A DNA stretch of 64,000 nucleotides. Source: Clostridium_I sp963725425 (GTDB taxonomy: Bacteria; Bacillota; Clostridia; Clostridiales; Clostridiaceae). Positions 53,476-63,848 of the stretch are shown piece by piece (the first letter of the stretch is position 1; every line of letters starts with the position of its first letter). A model generated the notes under the pieces. The model searched no databases. It was given only the letters and a program-made list of their open reading frames with translations, and was not told the DNA's origin. The translations under genes and the position numbers were made by a program. The DNA lies in contig CAVRYJ010000043.1 in assembly GCA_963725425.1 (NCBI GenBank), positions 274,449 to 338,448 of the forward strand, read 5' to 3'.

Positions 53476-55293
53476 TTACTTAAGAATCATATCTATAGTT
53501 ACCTTTGCTAACGCCTTATTCAAGTCCTTGTATTCTGTCAAATCCAGTACCGGATAGCCATCTATGTCAAAATGGACACGTCGTAAGCCGGTTGATCTTG
53601 GCCCTTCAACCCCAGGTCTTGCATGATAAGCGTTCCAAACAGTTCCATTATCATCTATTACATAGGAATTATGTCCAGGACCATATTCACCTGGGACACT
53701 TCTAGATGTCAAAAGTGGATAATTTGTCTTTGTCCAACTTTCAGGATTTAATAAATCTCCATCCTTATCAGCAGTAAGTAGTCCAATAACATAAGTTGCA
53801 TCCACTAGTGCACTGCAAAAAGTTAAAAATAACTTTCCATTCCTTATAAGCGCAAATGGTCCTTCATCAACAAAGATATGGTTATTTGCCCAACCATAAT
53901 CCGGTTTAGTAATAAGAACCGGATCTGTTGTAAGCTTCCATGGCTCCTTTGGATCAACTTTTGCAATATAAATCCATGCGCCTAGATCCACGGGCAAAAA
54001 TTGACGCTGTGACCAAGCAACATAATATTCACCCTTCCATTGGAAGTTTGTCATATCAAGCGATATTGTCTTCCCTGCTTCACATAAATATGTGCCATCT
54101 TTCTTTATAACACGCTGAGGTCTTGACCAGTCTTCAGCACACATTGGATTTCCTCCTTTTCTCAGCTTCATAACGTGAGATTCTTCACATAAGAATTCTC
54201 CCGGTGTTGCTGCATGAAAAATATATAAATCATCTTCGATGATATGGAATTCCGGTGCCCAAAGCAATCCCCCAATACCCTCATAAACATTGGAATCAAG
54301 TATCAATACTTCCTCAGCCTTTACCAGATCAGGAATGGTATCTGCTTCCCTCATGTATATGGTATGATTGCCGTCAGCATCATTAGTTGCAATAAAATAG
54401 TACTTTCCATCCCATTTAATAATGCATGGGTCTGCCCGGTTGATGGCAACTGGGAATACATAATGATCCTGGTGGACGATACCTGTTATATGGTAAGTTC
54501 CTGGCTTGTTCCAATTCACCCCGGTTGTATCCCAATCTACCAACTTTGTATCTGTTGTTCTATCACTGTAAACAGCAGTGGCTTTCACAGTTTTTAAATC
54601 CTTTTCTGATGTTACAGACACACTTTCAGGAACTTCTATTTTAATATTTGTTGGAACTGTAAGTTTACATACAAGTCGGTGTGCCACTTCCTTAGATACA
54701 CTGATACCATTTCTGTATACTATTCCCTCAATACCTGCACACACAGGTTCTATAACAAAAGCTTCAGCTTTTTCTGGAACAGATGCACGAGTTAAACTCG
54801 TAATATCAGTAATAGAGTTTTTATAGTAGTTCCCGTTCTCGTCACTCCATCTGATAACATAATTTTTCTTATTTTCATCATATTCACATGATACATCATT
54901 TACATAAATATCTCCCTTAAGATCGATCAATCCAACTTCCTTATACTGCAAAAGATCTGAGGAAGTAAATAAAAGCACTTTACCTTTGCTCTGTTCATCG
55001 TTTTCACCATTGGGTTCTATGCGTACAGCCACAACACCAAAAGTACCTTCTTCCATATAAAAAATATATGGATTTTTTAGACTCTTTGCATTTAAAGTAC
55101 CATTTTCATTGTCCGTTGCCTTTGCAAACAAAACACCAGAATTATGATTTAAATCCTTAAAATACTTTCCATCTTCACTGTATGCAAGATGCATACTATA
55201 AGCCAGCTTTGGTGAATAAACTATATCTTCCTGCGGCAATCTAGTATAACAAAGTACATTGTATAAATCTATTTTCTTTTCCGATACCATCAT
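53476..55293 (-). CDS. GH43 glycosidase with N-terminal propeller-like and Ig-like domains
   Basis: The 605-residue cytoplasmic protein has three parts. Residues about 1-170 resemble a glycosidase propeller (LAYSMHLAYSEDGKYF, LKNPYIFYMEEG). An Ig-like Big_4 domain spans about 215-290 (TAVYSDRTTDTKLVDWDTTG). A GH43 domain spans about 290-600 (NRADPCIIKWDGKYYFIATND with the base Asp, WAPEFHIIEDDLYIF with the likely acid Glu region). It is a paralogue of the gene at 57532. Activity is probably arabinofuranosidase or xylosidase. AGGAGG precedes the start. Confidence 0.85.
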   Translation of the reverse strand: MMVSEKKIDLYNVLCYTRLPQEDIVYSPKLAYSMHLAYSEDGKYFKDLNHNSGVLFAKATDNENGTLNAKSLKNPYIFYMEEGTFGVVAVRIEPNGENDEQSKGKVLLFTSSDLLQYKEVGLIDLKGDIYVNDVSCEYDENKKNYVIRWSDENGNYYKNSITDITSLTRASVPEKAEAFVIEPVCAGIEGIVYRNGISVSKEVAHRLVCKLTVPTNIKIEVPESVSVTSEKDLKTVKATAVYSDRTTDTKLVDWDTTGVNWNKPGTYHITGIVHQDHYVFPVAINRADPCIIKWDGKYYFIATNDADGNHTIYMREADTIPDLVKAEEVLILDSNVYEGIGGLLWAPEFHIIEDDLYIFHAATPGEFLCEESHVMKLRKGGNPMCAEDWSRPQRVIKKDGTYLCEAGKTISLDMTNFQWKGEYYVAWSQRQFLPVDLGAWIYIAKVDPKEPWKLTTDPVLITKPDYGWANNHIFVDEGPFALIRNGKLFLTFCSALVDATYVIGLLTADKDGDLLNPESWTKTNYPLLTSRSVPGEYGPGHNSYVIDDNGTVWNAYHARPGVEGPRSTGLRRVHFDIDGYPVLDLTEYKDLNKALAKVTIDMILK

Positions 55294-55495
55294 ATATTCA
55301 ATTCAACCTCCTAATTGATAGTTTCAAATAAACATGAAAATGCATATTTGCTATCATGCCACGTAACTGTTAGGATTTTGCTTCTTTACACAGAAAATTA
55401 TAAGATATTAACTCCTTTAAAACAATGATATATACTAATATAAAATTGATATATTCTAAGATTATGAGCCAATACTACAAAAGCCACCAATTCAG

Positions 55496-57469
55496 TTAAT
55501 CACAAAATACATCTAGGCACTTGCTTCCCTTCTTCACAAAAGCGATAAATTTATCAAGTTCAGCATGCATATCCACATAGCAACCACCTTCATATTCCTT
55601 TTTATCATTAACATCAATCCATGTACCAGAAGGAAGATATACCTTACGATCCGTCTGACCTTGTTTGACTATTGGCGCAAATAAAATATCCTCTCCGAAA
55701 ATATATTGATCACCTAAAGAGTAGCATATTTCATCCTGTGGATATTCAAAGAACATAGGTCTCATTACCGGTGCACCGTTTTTACTGGCTATATCCATAT
55801 ATTTATGTATATAAGGACGAAGTCGCTCACGGAGCTCGATTAATTTTTTTAGGATTGGATAAGCTTTTTCTCCAAAGCTCCATATCTCATTGTCTCCGCC
55901 GCTTCGCTCTTTAACGCCCGGATTACGGTCCACTTGATTAGGGGTTCGGAGTCTTACGCCGTGAAGTCTGGTAACAGGGCAGAACACTCCAAATTGGAAC
56001 CAGCGTACAATCAGTTCCCTGAAGTAGTCACTTTCAATGTCTGCTCCCCAGAAACCACCAATATCACTGTTCCACCATGGGATTCCACACATTGCAATAT
56101 TTAATCCTGTTTTAACACTCATACGCAGAGATTCAAAGGTGGAAGGAATATCGCCAGACCATAGTAAAGTCCCGAACCTTTGGCTTCCTATCCATGCCGC
56201 ACGGGTAAGCGAAATTATCTCCGTTTCACCTGCTTTTTTTAATCCTTCATAGAAAAGCTGCGAATAATGATATGGATAAATAAGTCCAACTTCTTCTCCA
56301 TTGCCCTTGTAAAAATGCAGATTATCAAAATGAGCCGGATTGATTTCAGGTTCAGCTTCATCCAACCAATAACTCTTTATTCCGTTTTCATAATAGTTTT
56401 CATAAACCTTTGACCATACAAATTCTCTAGTTTCAGGATTGCTAGGATCTATATAAGTTTGCAGACCATAGAAGGGGAATATTCCATATTGACCATTTTC
56501 TGTTCTAATAAGCATATTTCTATCGTCCATATAAGCATAATTTTCGCTAGCTGGATTAATAGTTGGCCAAATAGATACAATTGGCTTGATTCCCATTTTC
56601 TCTAATTCTTTACACATCTTTTTGGGATCTGGCCAATACTTAGGGTCCAGTTTCCATTCACCTTGCTCCGTCCAATGAAAATAATCAATAATAATAGCAG
56701 ACAATGGAATACCGCGATTCTTGTATTCTCTTGCAACTTCAAGCAGTTCTTCCTGGTCTTCATATCTTAATTTGCTTTGCCACAAACCGGATGCCCAGGC
56801 TGGATACTTGGGTGCATGTCCTGTCAGATCAGCATATTTTGACATTACCTCCGCAGGAGTATCGCCGGCAATTACAACATAATCTATCTGTTTTGTGGAG
56901 TTAGCCTCCCAAAGGGAATGATTGTTTGTTAACTCACAGTTGCCAATGGCAGGATTGTTCCATATAAATCCGTAGCCTCTTGAGGAATAAACAAACGGGA
57001 TGGAAGATTTGGCATTTTTATGAATTAACTGACTTGTAGAACCCTTTAAATCAAAGCAATCATTTTGTTCCTGACCAAGACCATAAAAATGTTCATGCTC
57101 ATTAGCCTGAAAAACTACCGCTACACGATGATTATCTCCACCCAAACCACGATAATCTCTATATTTACAGTGAAAAGCCACTTCAGACCGTTCTGCTAGA
57201 ATCTCTTTACCACTCTTATAGTATATTATCTTACCATTGGAAAACATTTCAGCTGAAATTTTACCATTAGTAATGGTGGCTTTGTCATTTTCTAATACTG
57301 CTGTACAGACTGTTGCCGGCTGCGGAAGGAGATTCCAGTCCTCATCTATCAGCCTTGCATTAGGGGATGATTTAAATCGGAGACTATCTTTTCCCCATGC
57401 TTCAAGGACGGCAAGTTCATCTCTTCTTTGAAATATAATTTTATTTTCCTGCACTGTTAATATACCCAT
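55496..57469 (-). CDS. GH31 alpha-glycosidase, probable alpha-xylosidase
   Basis: The 657-residue cytoplasmic enzyme has the GH31 nucleophile Asp in IKSYWLDEAEPEI and the acid/base Asp in LLWSGDIPSTFESL. NDCFDLKG and WNNPAIGNCEL are family-like N-terminal segments. It would remove alpha-linked xylosyl or glucosyl residues from imported oligosaccharides. GAGGTG precedes the ATG. It lies between two GH43 paralogues. Confidence 0.9.
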   Translation of the reverse strand: MGILTVQENKIIFQRRDELAVLEAWGKDSLRFKSSPNARLIDEDWNLLPQPATVCTAVLENDKATITNGKISAEMFSNGKIIYYKSGKEILAERSEVAFHCKYRDYRGLGGDNHRVAVVFQANEHEHFYGLGQEQNDCFDLKGSTSQLIHKNAKSSIPFVYSSRGYGFIWNNPAIGNCELTNNHSLWEANSTKQIDYVVIAGDTPAEVMSKYADLTGHAPKYPAWASGLWQSKLRYEDQEELLEVAREYKNRGIPLSAIIIDYFHWTEQGEWKLDPKYWPDPKKMCKELEKMGIKPIVSIWPTINPASENYAYMDDRNMLIRTENGQYGIFPFYGLQTYIDPSNPETREFVWSKVYENYYENGIKSYWLDEAEPEINPAHFDNLHFYKGNGEEVGLIYPYHYSQLFYEGLKKAGETEIISLTRAAWIGSQRFGTLLWSGDIPSTFESLRMSVKTGLNIAMCGIPWWNSDIGGFWGADIESDYFRELIVRWFQFGVFCPVTRLHGVRLRTPNQVDRNPGVKERSGGDNEIWSFGEKAYPILKKLIELRERLRPYIHKYMDIASKNGAPVMRPMFFEYPQDEICYSLGDQYIFGEDILFAPIVKQGQTDRKVYLPSGTWIDVNDKKEYEGGCYVDMHAELDKFIAFVKKGSKCLDVFCD

Positions 57470-57531
57470 AATTTCACCTCATAAAATTTGTGTTTTTACT
57501 GGCAACTTTTTTTGTTGTAATTATACAGATA

Positions 57532-59358
57532 TCAAATTTCAACTACAACCTTCATGCTTACATGAGCAAGTTCTGCATTTAAATCACGTTCAACCGACAT
57601 ATCAAATACCGGAATACCAGTGCTATTAAAATGTACTCGGCGAATTGCTGTACATCTCGGACTTCCTTTTAAGGATTCCTGTGCATGATAAGCAATCATC
57701 AGATTCCCATATTTATCTTTGAAAAATGAATTATGGCCTGGACCATACTCATCTTTTACAGAGTAGTAGGATAAAACAGGTGCATTGTTTTTAATCCAGT
57801 TATTAGAATCCAGTAAATTATTACCTTTCTTGATTGTTAGCAGACCAAGCACATAGGTATACCCACCTGCTGCACCCCCTGAATATGTAATGTATACGTA
57901 TTCTTCTGTTACGATAGCAAAAGGTCCTTCGTTATTAATAGTATGCTCATTATTCTCCCAGCCATATAATGGCCTTGACAGCAATACAGGTTTGCTTGTC
58001 AGCTCCCAAGGTCTAGCCGGATTAATAGTTGCAATGTAAAGTATGGAACCAGTATCCTCAGGGTCAAATATACGATTACGATATGACCACACCAAATATG
58101 ATACTCCATATGCTTCAAAATAAGTCATATCTAGCGTAATACCCGTCGTTGCCAAATATGTTCCGTCTATTTTCATGATGCGAATCGGATCTTCCCAGCA
58201 AGCAAGATCTATAATATTGCCATTCCTTTTTAACTTCATAACATGGGATTGAGGTCCCCATATATTTCCACTGACAGCAAATAAAATATACAATTCATTC
58301 CCAATTTCATGAAATTCTGGTGCCCAGAAAGTCTGGACCAGTCCTTTAGATTCATTTACACCTAATATTAAATATTCCTTTACTCCTTCTTCAAACAATC
58401 CTAATACTGTATCTGCTTCACGTACATATAATCCAATATCATTGATATTATCATTGGTTGCAATAAAATAATATTTACCATTCCACTGAATAACATCTGG
58501 GTCGGCATATCCAATAGCTAATGGGAACGGATATACATCCTGAGTGACAGTGCCTGTAATGTCATATGTACCTGATTTTGAAAAGTCAATTTTGTCCGTA
58601 TCCCATATAATCTGTTTATTTGCTGTGGAGCCATCGCTATAGACTGCTGTTGCTGTAACTGCATTTACTTCATTCACAGAAACCGCCTTTATTAAATCAG
58701 GGACTTTTACATCTATATTCTGAAGAGGTGACCATTTCATGAGAAGCTCCACACCAAACTGTGCATCTACCTTCAGCACATTTCCTTTAACAGCTCCTTC
58801 TGGCGCTGTTACTGCAGTAGTATATGAAATAGTAATGCCAGTTTCTGCGCATGATACACTGCCCAGATCATTTATATCATATAATGTATTTTTGTATAAA
58901 TTACCATCTCCATCTTTCCAGCTAATTACATACATGCCTGTAAGAAAATTATATTCGCAGATAACTTCCTCCACATAAGCATCTTTGTGCAAATCCATTA
59001 GACCAATCTCCTTAAAATGGAAAAGATCTTCAGAAGTCCACATCATTACTTTTCCTTTACTCTCCCCATCATCACTGCCATCAGCATTGATTCTGACAGC
59101 AACTATACCAAAACCTCCATTAGCTGTATAGAACAGATATGGGCTTTTCAATCCTTTTTCGCATATTGTATTATTGTAAGCTACCGTTGATGATGCAAAC
59201 AAAATCCCGTAGTTTTGGTTTAATGTTTCATAGGATATACCATCGCTGCTATATGCCAAATGCGCACTATAAGCAAGATGTGATGAATACAAATCTTGGA
59301 CTGGTGTTCGAGTATAGATTAGAATGCTTCCTTTAGTTGCTGTTTTATCTTCTATCAT
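57532..59358 (-). CDS. GH43 glycosidase, paralogue with the same three-part layout
   Basis: The 608-residue protein aligns end to end with the gene at 53476: LAYSAHLAYSSDGISYETLN at the N-terminus, Ig-like TATAVYSDGSTANKQIIWDT, and GH43 domain AIGYADPDVIQWNGKYYFIATND and FWAPEFHEIGNELYILFA. Sequence divergence suggests an old duplication with different specificity. It heads the five-gene hydrolase block. Confidence 0.85.
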   Translation of the reverse strand: MIEDKTATKGSILIYTRTPVQDLYSSHLAYSAHLAYSSDGISYETLNQNYGILFASSTVAYNNTICEKGLKSPYLFYTANGGFGIVAVRINADGSDDGESKGKVMMWTSEDLFHFKEIGLMDLHKDAYVEEVICEYNFLTGMYVISWKDGDGNLYKNTLYDINDLGSVSCAETGITISYTTAVTAPEGAVKGNVLKVDAQFGVELLMKWSPLQNIDVKVPDLIKAVSVNEVNAVTATAVYSDGSTANKQIIWDTDKIDFSKSGTYDITGTVTQDVYPFPLAIGYADPDVIQWNGKYYFIATNDNINDIGLYVREADTVLGLFEEGVKEYLILGVNESKGLVQTFWAPEFHEIGNELYILFAVSGNIWGPQSHVMKLKRNGNIIDLACWEDPIRIMKIDGTYLATTGITLDMTYFEAYGVSYLVWSYRNRIFDPEDTGSILYIATINPARPWELTSKPVLLSRPLYGWENNEHTINNEGPFAIVTEEYVYITYSGGAAGGYTYVLGLLTIKKGNNLLDSNNWIKNNAPVLSYYSVKDEYGPGHNSFFKDKYGNLMIAYHAQESLKGSPRCTAIRRVHFNSTGIPVFDMSVERDLNAELAHVSMKVVVEI

Positions 59359-59463
59359 TTACCTTATCCTCCATAAATTATAATACACTATCACCATATA
59401 GATCTTCTTTATAAGTGCAAACAAAAGTCATCCTAGTAATTTGCCTATATTGCCTAGTAGTTT

Positions 59464-59511
59464 AAAAAGCAAACAAAAATGGCTAATTCATTGCCACTGC
59501 TTGTTTGCTGT
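59464..59511 (-). terminator. Terminator between the CUT1 transporter and hydrolase genes
   Basis: On the minus strand AGCAAACAAGCAGTGGC pairs imperfectly with GCCATTTTTGTTTGCT, followed by TTTT. A second hairpin (TATCAGGC / GCCTGATA) lies at about 59636-59682. They separate transporter and hydrolase transcription units. Confidence 0.55.
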
Positions 59512-59739
59512 AAGTTAATAGTTGAGTTTATTATTTAAAATTTCCTATTCCAAATCTACTTGGATTGTATATGAAGAATCTTGATCTATATCCCTATTTT
59601 AATAGCAATAATGATTTCTAACATTTCATTTATTATATCAGGCAACACCAAAATTATTTTTGCCGTTAGCCTGATATATTTTATTTCAATTTCTTTTTAG
59701 TAGAACTTAGTTTTCAAAACCATTCAGCAGAAAATAAGC

Positions 59740-59874
59740 TATATGAAACAGTTATGGATGAATTAGTTCCCATAGCGATATTACTCTTACCAAGTATTGT
59801 TCCCTCAAGATATGCACTTACTCCTTTACGCTTCCTACATTCAGTCCTACTACGAAATACTTCTGGAGGAATGG
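59740..59874 (-). repeat. Direct repeat partner of 50399-50534
   Basis: It covers the last 19 codons of the permease gene at 59818 and 78 bp of its 3' flank. The flank retains an open frame in another phase (AYLEGTILGKSNIAMGTN), partly kept in the other copy; its origin is unknown. Confidence 0.7.
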
Positions 59875-60753
59875 ATAAACTAAAAGTATAGGTACAGCTG
59901 CAACAACTGTAATAGCCGCTCTTATTGATTGTGGTGTTACTGTATCACTTGCTGTGGCACTATGAGCGGCAGCACTACCACTAGCTTGTGCAGTAGCATT
60001 AGCCGAAGAGCCTTGATTCATAGATGTTGCTAGAATCTTCATCAACTCATATTGCAGTGTACTCAAACTTTGTTTTGACGAAGCATACAGGAAAGTATCG
60101 AACCAAGTATTCCATGCACCTACTGCTACAAAGAGTCCTACCACTGCCAAAACAGGTTTGCAAAGAGGGAATATTATTTGCATAAATATTTTGAAATCCC
60201 CTGCACCATCTATTTTTGCAGCTTCTATCATACTATCAGGCAGTGATTTTATAAAAGTTCTTATAACTATAAGATTAAAAGCACCTATCAAAGATGGAAT
60301 AATATATACTAAGAAGTTGTTTATAAGACCAAGACTTCTAATAAGGAAATATCCGGGTATCAGTCCGGCACTAAAATACATAGTCATAACAAACACAATT
60401 GTAATGGGTTTTCTAAAAACATATTCTTTTCTGCTTAATGCATAAGCCAGCATGGTAGTAAAAAATAAATTGAATATTGTTGATATAACTGTCCTTGATA
60501 CAGATATAAAAAATGCGTGATATATATAACCGCTAGCAAAAACCGAGCGGTAATTAAACGTTGTCCAAATTCTCGGCCATATGTAAATGCCTCCCCGCAT
60601 AGTATCTGATGCGTCATTAAAAGATACTGCTAAAACATTTAAAAAAGGATATAGCGTCACAATAACGAGGAGAGTCATGAATATTCCATTAAAGATATTG
60701 AATGCTCTGTCTCCAAATTTTGAAGTACTTATACCCGTCTTCTTCTTTTTCAT
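59818..60753 (-). CDS. CUT1 sugar ABC transporter permease, LplC/YtcP type
   Basis: The 311-residue permease has the EAA-loop-like MIEAAKIDGAGDFKIFMQII and the C-terminal VYPFLQKYFVVGLNVGSVKE signature. An Ala/Ser/Thr-rich loop (about 250-275) precedes the last helix, as is common in this subfamily. It starts 12 bp after the LplB-type gene with AGGGGGG upstream. No ATPase is encoded here, so a shared MsmX-type ATPase elsewhere is expected. Confidence 0.9.
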   Translation of the reverse strand: MKKKKTGISTSKFGDRAFNIFNGIFMTLLVIVTLYPFLNVLAVSFNDASDTMRGGIYIWPRIWTTFNYRSVFASGYIYHAFFISVSRTVISTIFNLFFTTMLAYALSRKEYVFRKPITIVFVMTMYFSAGLIPGYFLIRSLGLINNFLVYIIPSLIGAFNLIVIRTFIKSLPDSMIEAAKIDGAGDFKIFMQIIFPLCKPVLAVVGLFVAVGAWNTWFDTFLYASSKQSLSTLQYELMKILATSMNQGSSANATAQASGSAAAHSATASDTVTPQSIRAAITVVAAVPILLVYPFLQKYFVVGLNVGSVKE

Positions 60754-60765
60754 ATATATTCCCCC

Positions 60766-61740
60766 CTAAATAAGCTTATCTTCCCCGATTTTACCAGCAA
60801 CAAAGTTCGCACCAAGAAGCATAGCAATACTTACAACACTTTTGAATATACCAGCTGCAGTTGCAAGAGAATAATTAAATTGTTGAATACCATATTGCAA
60901 AACAAATATATCAATGGTCTGAGAGTAGTCAGAGACCAAACCGTTCCCTAAGAAATACTGTATTTCAAAACCAGCATCAAGAATATGTCCTATATTCATA
61001 ATAAGCAATACCATAATAGTAGCTTTTATACCAGGAAGCGTTATATGAAGCATTTTCTGAAAACGTCCAGCGCCATCCATTTCGGCTGATTCGTACAAAG
61101 CAGGATCTATGGATGATATAGCCGCCAGGTAAATTATGGTATTCCATCCAACCTCTTTCCAAACATTGGATACACCTACTATCGCCCAGAATAATTTTGG
61201 TATACCTAAAAATAAAATAGGGGCACTTATCATGTGAAATTTCATAAGCAAATTGTTTATAATTCCAATTGCTGGATCTGTTGAAAGAACATTTGCAATT
61301 ATTCCTGTAGCGATAATCCATGATAGGAAGTGTGGCAGATAAGATATAGTCTGCACTGTACGCTTCAGAAACACATTTTTTATTTCATTAAGTAGCAATG
61401 CCAAAATTATAGCACATACAAAACCCAGTACAAGGTTTATAAAGCTCATTGCCACTGTATTTCGTATAACCCTTGCAAATCCCATAGCGCTAAAAAGACT
61501 TTTAAACTGAGTCAATCCTACCCACTGTTGCTGAAAAAAGCTAATCCCTGGCTTATAATTCTGAAAAGCCATAAGCCATCCCCAAACAGGTACATAAGCA
61601 AATAATATTATATATGCAAGGAAAGGAACAGACATAAAGATAAGTTCTCTTTGACTTTTAATTATCTTCCAGGTTATTTTCTTTTCTTTATTTTTTAATG
61701 GTTTCACTATATGTTTTATATTTTGCTGCATTTCAGCCAT
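60766..61740 (-). CDS. CUT1 sugar ABC transporter permease, LplB/YteP type
   Basis: The 324-residue inner-membrane permease has six hydrophobic segments and the EAA motif ALYESAEMDGAGRFQKMLHITLP shortened by family norms. It pairs with the LplC-type permease. GAGGAGG precedes the ATG. A strong hairpin separates it from the binding-protein gene upstream. Confidence 0.9.
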   Translation of the reverse strand: MAEMQQNIKHIVKPLKNKEKKITWKIIKSQRELIFMSVPFLAYIILFAYVPVWGWLMAFQNYKPGISFFQQQWVGLTQFKSLFSAMGFARVIRNTVAMSFINLVLGFVCAIILALLLNEIKNVFLKRTVQTISYLPHFLSWIIATGIIANVLSTDPAIGIINNLLMKFHMISAPILFLGIPKLFWAIVGVSNVWKEVGWNTIIYLAAISSIDPALYESAEMDGAGRFQKMLHITLPGIKATIMVLLIMNIGHILDAGFEIQYFLGNGLVSDYSQTIDIFVLQYGIQQFNYSLATAAGIFKSVVSIAMLLGANFVAGKIGEDKLI

Positions 61741-61778
61741 ATATTTTCCTCCTCAAATACATAATAAAGATTCTTATT

Positions 61779-61818
61779 AAGTAACAGGATAATATATCTA
61801 ACTATTATCCTGTTACTT
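61779..61818 (-). terminator. Intercistronic hairpin after the binding-protein gene
   Basis: A 16-bp perfect stem (AAGTAACAGGATAATA and complement) with an 8-nt loop lies between the binding-protein and permease genes. It probably acts as a partial terminator or mRNA stabiliser, giving more binding protein than permease. Confidence 0.65.
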
Positions 61819-61831
61819 ACTTTAATTCATA

Positions 61832-63499
61832 TTATTTTTTCACAGTCCAATTCTTAATCCTATACTGAATACCTTGGTTAATAGCATCAAGATAGGCTTT
61901 TGGATTATCACTATTTATTTCTGATACATAAGAACTCCATTGAGTATCAAAGTTAGAAGGGCTTGAAGCAATAAGCCTTGGAAGCCACTTGAGCTCTGAA
62001 TTATTAATTGCAGTGTTTGCCAAAGAAGCCGGTGAATTAGATGGAATATTGATGTCCCATGCTGGATAGTATATCTGATTTTGAGGTGCTACTCCCATCA
62101 TATCTGATAAGCTGCTTACATTATACGCTTTAAAGAGCGATTTATCATAGTCAGTAAGGCCCTTCTTATATTGTACTAAATTATCGCCTACAGATGTTTG
62201 ATTTCCATCACTAAATTGTCCTTCTATCTTGGGCATAGTATTATATATAGCATTTGCTTTGTTTTTGGCCATCCAAGCACTATCACTTTGGTTGGTCTGC
62301 TGCTGGTCTGTCCAAACTGGTTGTTTGCTTGCTGAATCTATAGAATAATCTTCTCCTTCTACACCCCAGTTAAGAAGCTTCTGCCATTTTTGACTCATTA
62401 GTAAATTAAGAGCAGCTAATACTCTATCAGGATCTTTACAAGACTTTGTAATGGCAAAACCGTTTGTAAGGTTTGGAATGGGTCTGTCTTTATAATGAGG
62501 CTTATATCCATCATAAGTAATGGCAAGTGGTGCATATGTCTCGGAATATTTCTTTTGCGCTAAGAGAGTATTTTCTCCAGTTTGAAAGTCCCAATGCTGG
62601 TCGTACATTCCTATTACACGTCCACTTGATACCTTTTGGAGATACTGATCCTGATTCTGAGTAATAGATTCTCTATCAACTATGCCTGTATTGTACAGAT
62701 CATTTAATTTTTTATAATATGTCTTGGATATGTCCTTATCCGTATAAAGTGAGGCAACGCCATTATCTACATTAACCATACCATCATTTGGATGCCCTGT
62801 AAGTTGTGCAGGAGTATTTTCCAATACGAAGGACTGTTGATTTGTAGCTAATGTTTCAAAACCAATAGTTGGCTGTCCACCAACAGTTGGATGTTTTTTA
62901 ACATAATTTGTTATGAGGTCAAAATACTGATTCATCGTAGTTACTTTTGGATAACCTGCATCTTGAAGTACACCCTTCTGAATCCAAAATGCCGGGCCAC
63001 CATAAGTTGTGGGTAAAAATTGGCCGCTATAAACACCATAGTTTGGCATGTAATAAATATGATGATCATTTTGATCCTTCATCATGTTCCAGGTACTTGT
63101 ATAATGCTTGTAAATATCTGGTGCATCCGTCTTCATCTTATCCTCTAGGGGTATAAGGTCACCTGCATCCTGGAATTTTGAATTATAACTTACTAGGTCT
63201 GGCAAATCACCACCGGCAATCATAACACCAAGTTTCTGATTAATGTCACCTGCTAAAAGTTCAATATTAAATTTTATACCAAGCTCGTCCTGAATCTTCT
63301 TGTAAATCTTATTGTTAGCTGTAGCAGTAGCAATTGTAGAATCACCTACAAACACAGAAATAGTAATTGGATTTTTGGGGCTTACAGTGAGGTTATCACT
63401 GCTTGTTTTAGTGCTACTGTTGCCGCATCCGCTTAACGTCCCTGTTGTTAATGAGAATATAAAAACCATACACCAAGCCATTATTGATTTTCTCTTCAT
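61832..63499 (-). CDS. Oligosaccharide-binding lipoprotein of the CUT1 transporter (LplA/YtcQ-like)
   Basis: The 555-residue lipoprotein has a signal peptide and lipobox LSGC. The large SBP_bac_1 domain (ISVFVGDSTIATATANNK; GFAITKSCKDPDRVLAALNL) suits oligosaccharides. ATG 63497-63499 follows AGGGGGAAAAAG; the 30-residue upstream extension is rejected. It heads the transporter operon of the xylan-type cluster. Confidence 0.9.
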   Translation of the reverse strand: MKRKSIMAWCMVFIFSLTTGTLSGCGNSSTKTSSDNLTVSPKNPITISVFVGDSTIATATANNKIYKKIQDELGIKFNIELLAGDINQKLGVMIAGGDLPDLVSYNSKFQDAGDLIPLEDKMKTDAPDIYKHYTSTWNMMKDQNDHHIYYMPNYGVYSGQFLPTTYGGPAFWIQKGVLQDAGYPKVTTMNQYFDLITNYVKKHPTVGGQPTIGFETLATNQQSFVLENTPAQLTGHPNDGMVNVDNGVASLYTDKDISKTYYKKLNDLYNTGIVDRESITQNQDQYLQKVSSGRVIGMYDQHWDFQTGENTLLAQKKYSETYAPLAITYDGYKPHYKDRPIPNLTNGFAITKSCKDPDRVLAALNLLMSQKWQKLLNWGVEGEDYSIDSASKQPVWTDQQQTNQSDSAWMAKNKANAIYNTMPKIEGQFSDGNQTSVGDNLVQYKKGLTDYDKSLFKAYNVSSLSDMMGVAPQNQIYYPAWDINIPSNSPASLANTAINNSELKWLPRLIASSPSNFDTQWSSYVSEINSDNPKAYLDAINQGIQYRIKNWTVKK

Positions 63500-63848
63500 A
63501 CTTTTTCCCCCTCTTACATTCTTATATATTTGCAACACCATTAATATAGTGCATATGTATATTATATTAAGTAAACGAATACATAACAATTTAATAAATT
63601 AAAGATGTACCCCCCCCATTTTTAAGGTAAGTTCATTCTGAAACTCTCGTTCCCTGATATATCTAAATTTCACAGGGGCGATTTTTTATTTTCCCCTCAA
63701 AAAATTATTTGAAATCCCAAAATATTTTTTGATATTTTCCCTTTATATTGCATTTATTGTAACCATATACCTTGACAAAGTTGGCAGGAAAAAATAGTCT
63801 GGAAGATATGGTATCTATTACCAAATAAATGTTTTGTGAGGTGTTTTT
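63500..63848. other. Intergenic region, probably the left end of a mobile element
   Basis: It holds a run of eight C at 63610-63617 and the small hairpin AGGGGCG..CCCCT near 63674-63699. No gene was seen. The right part may be the leader of the transposase-like gene that follows. Confidence 0.35.
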
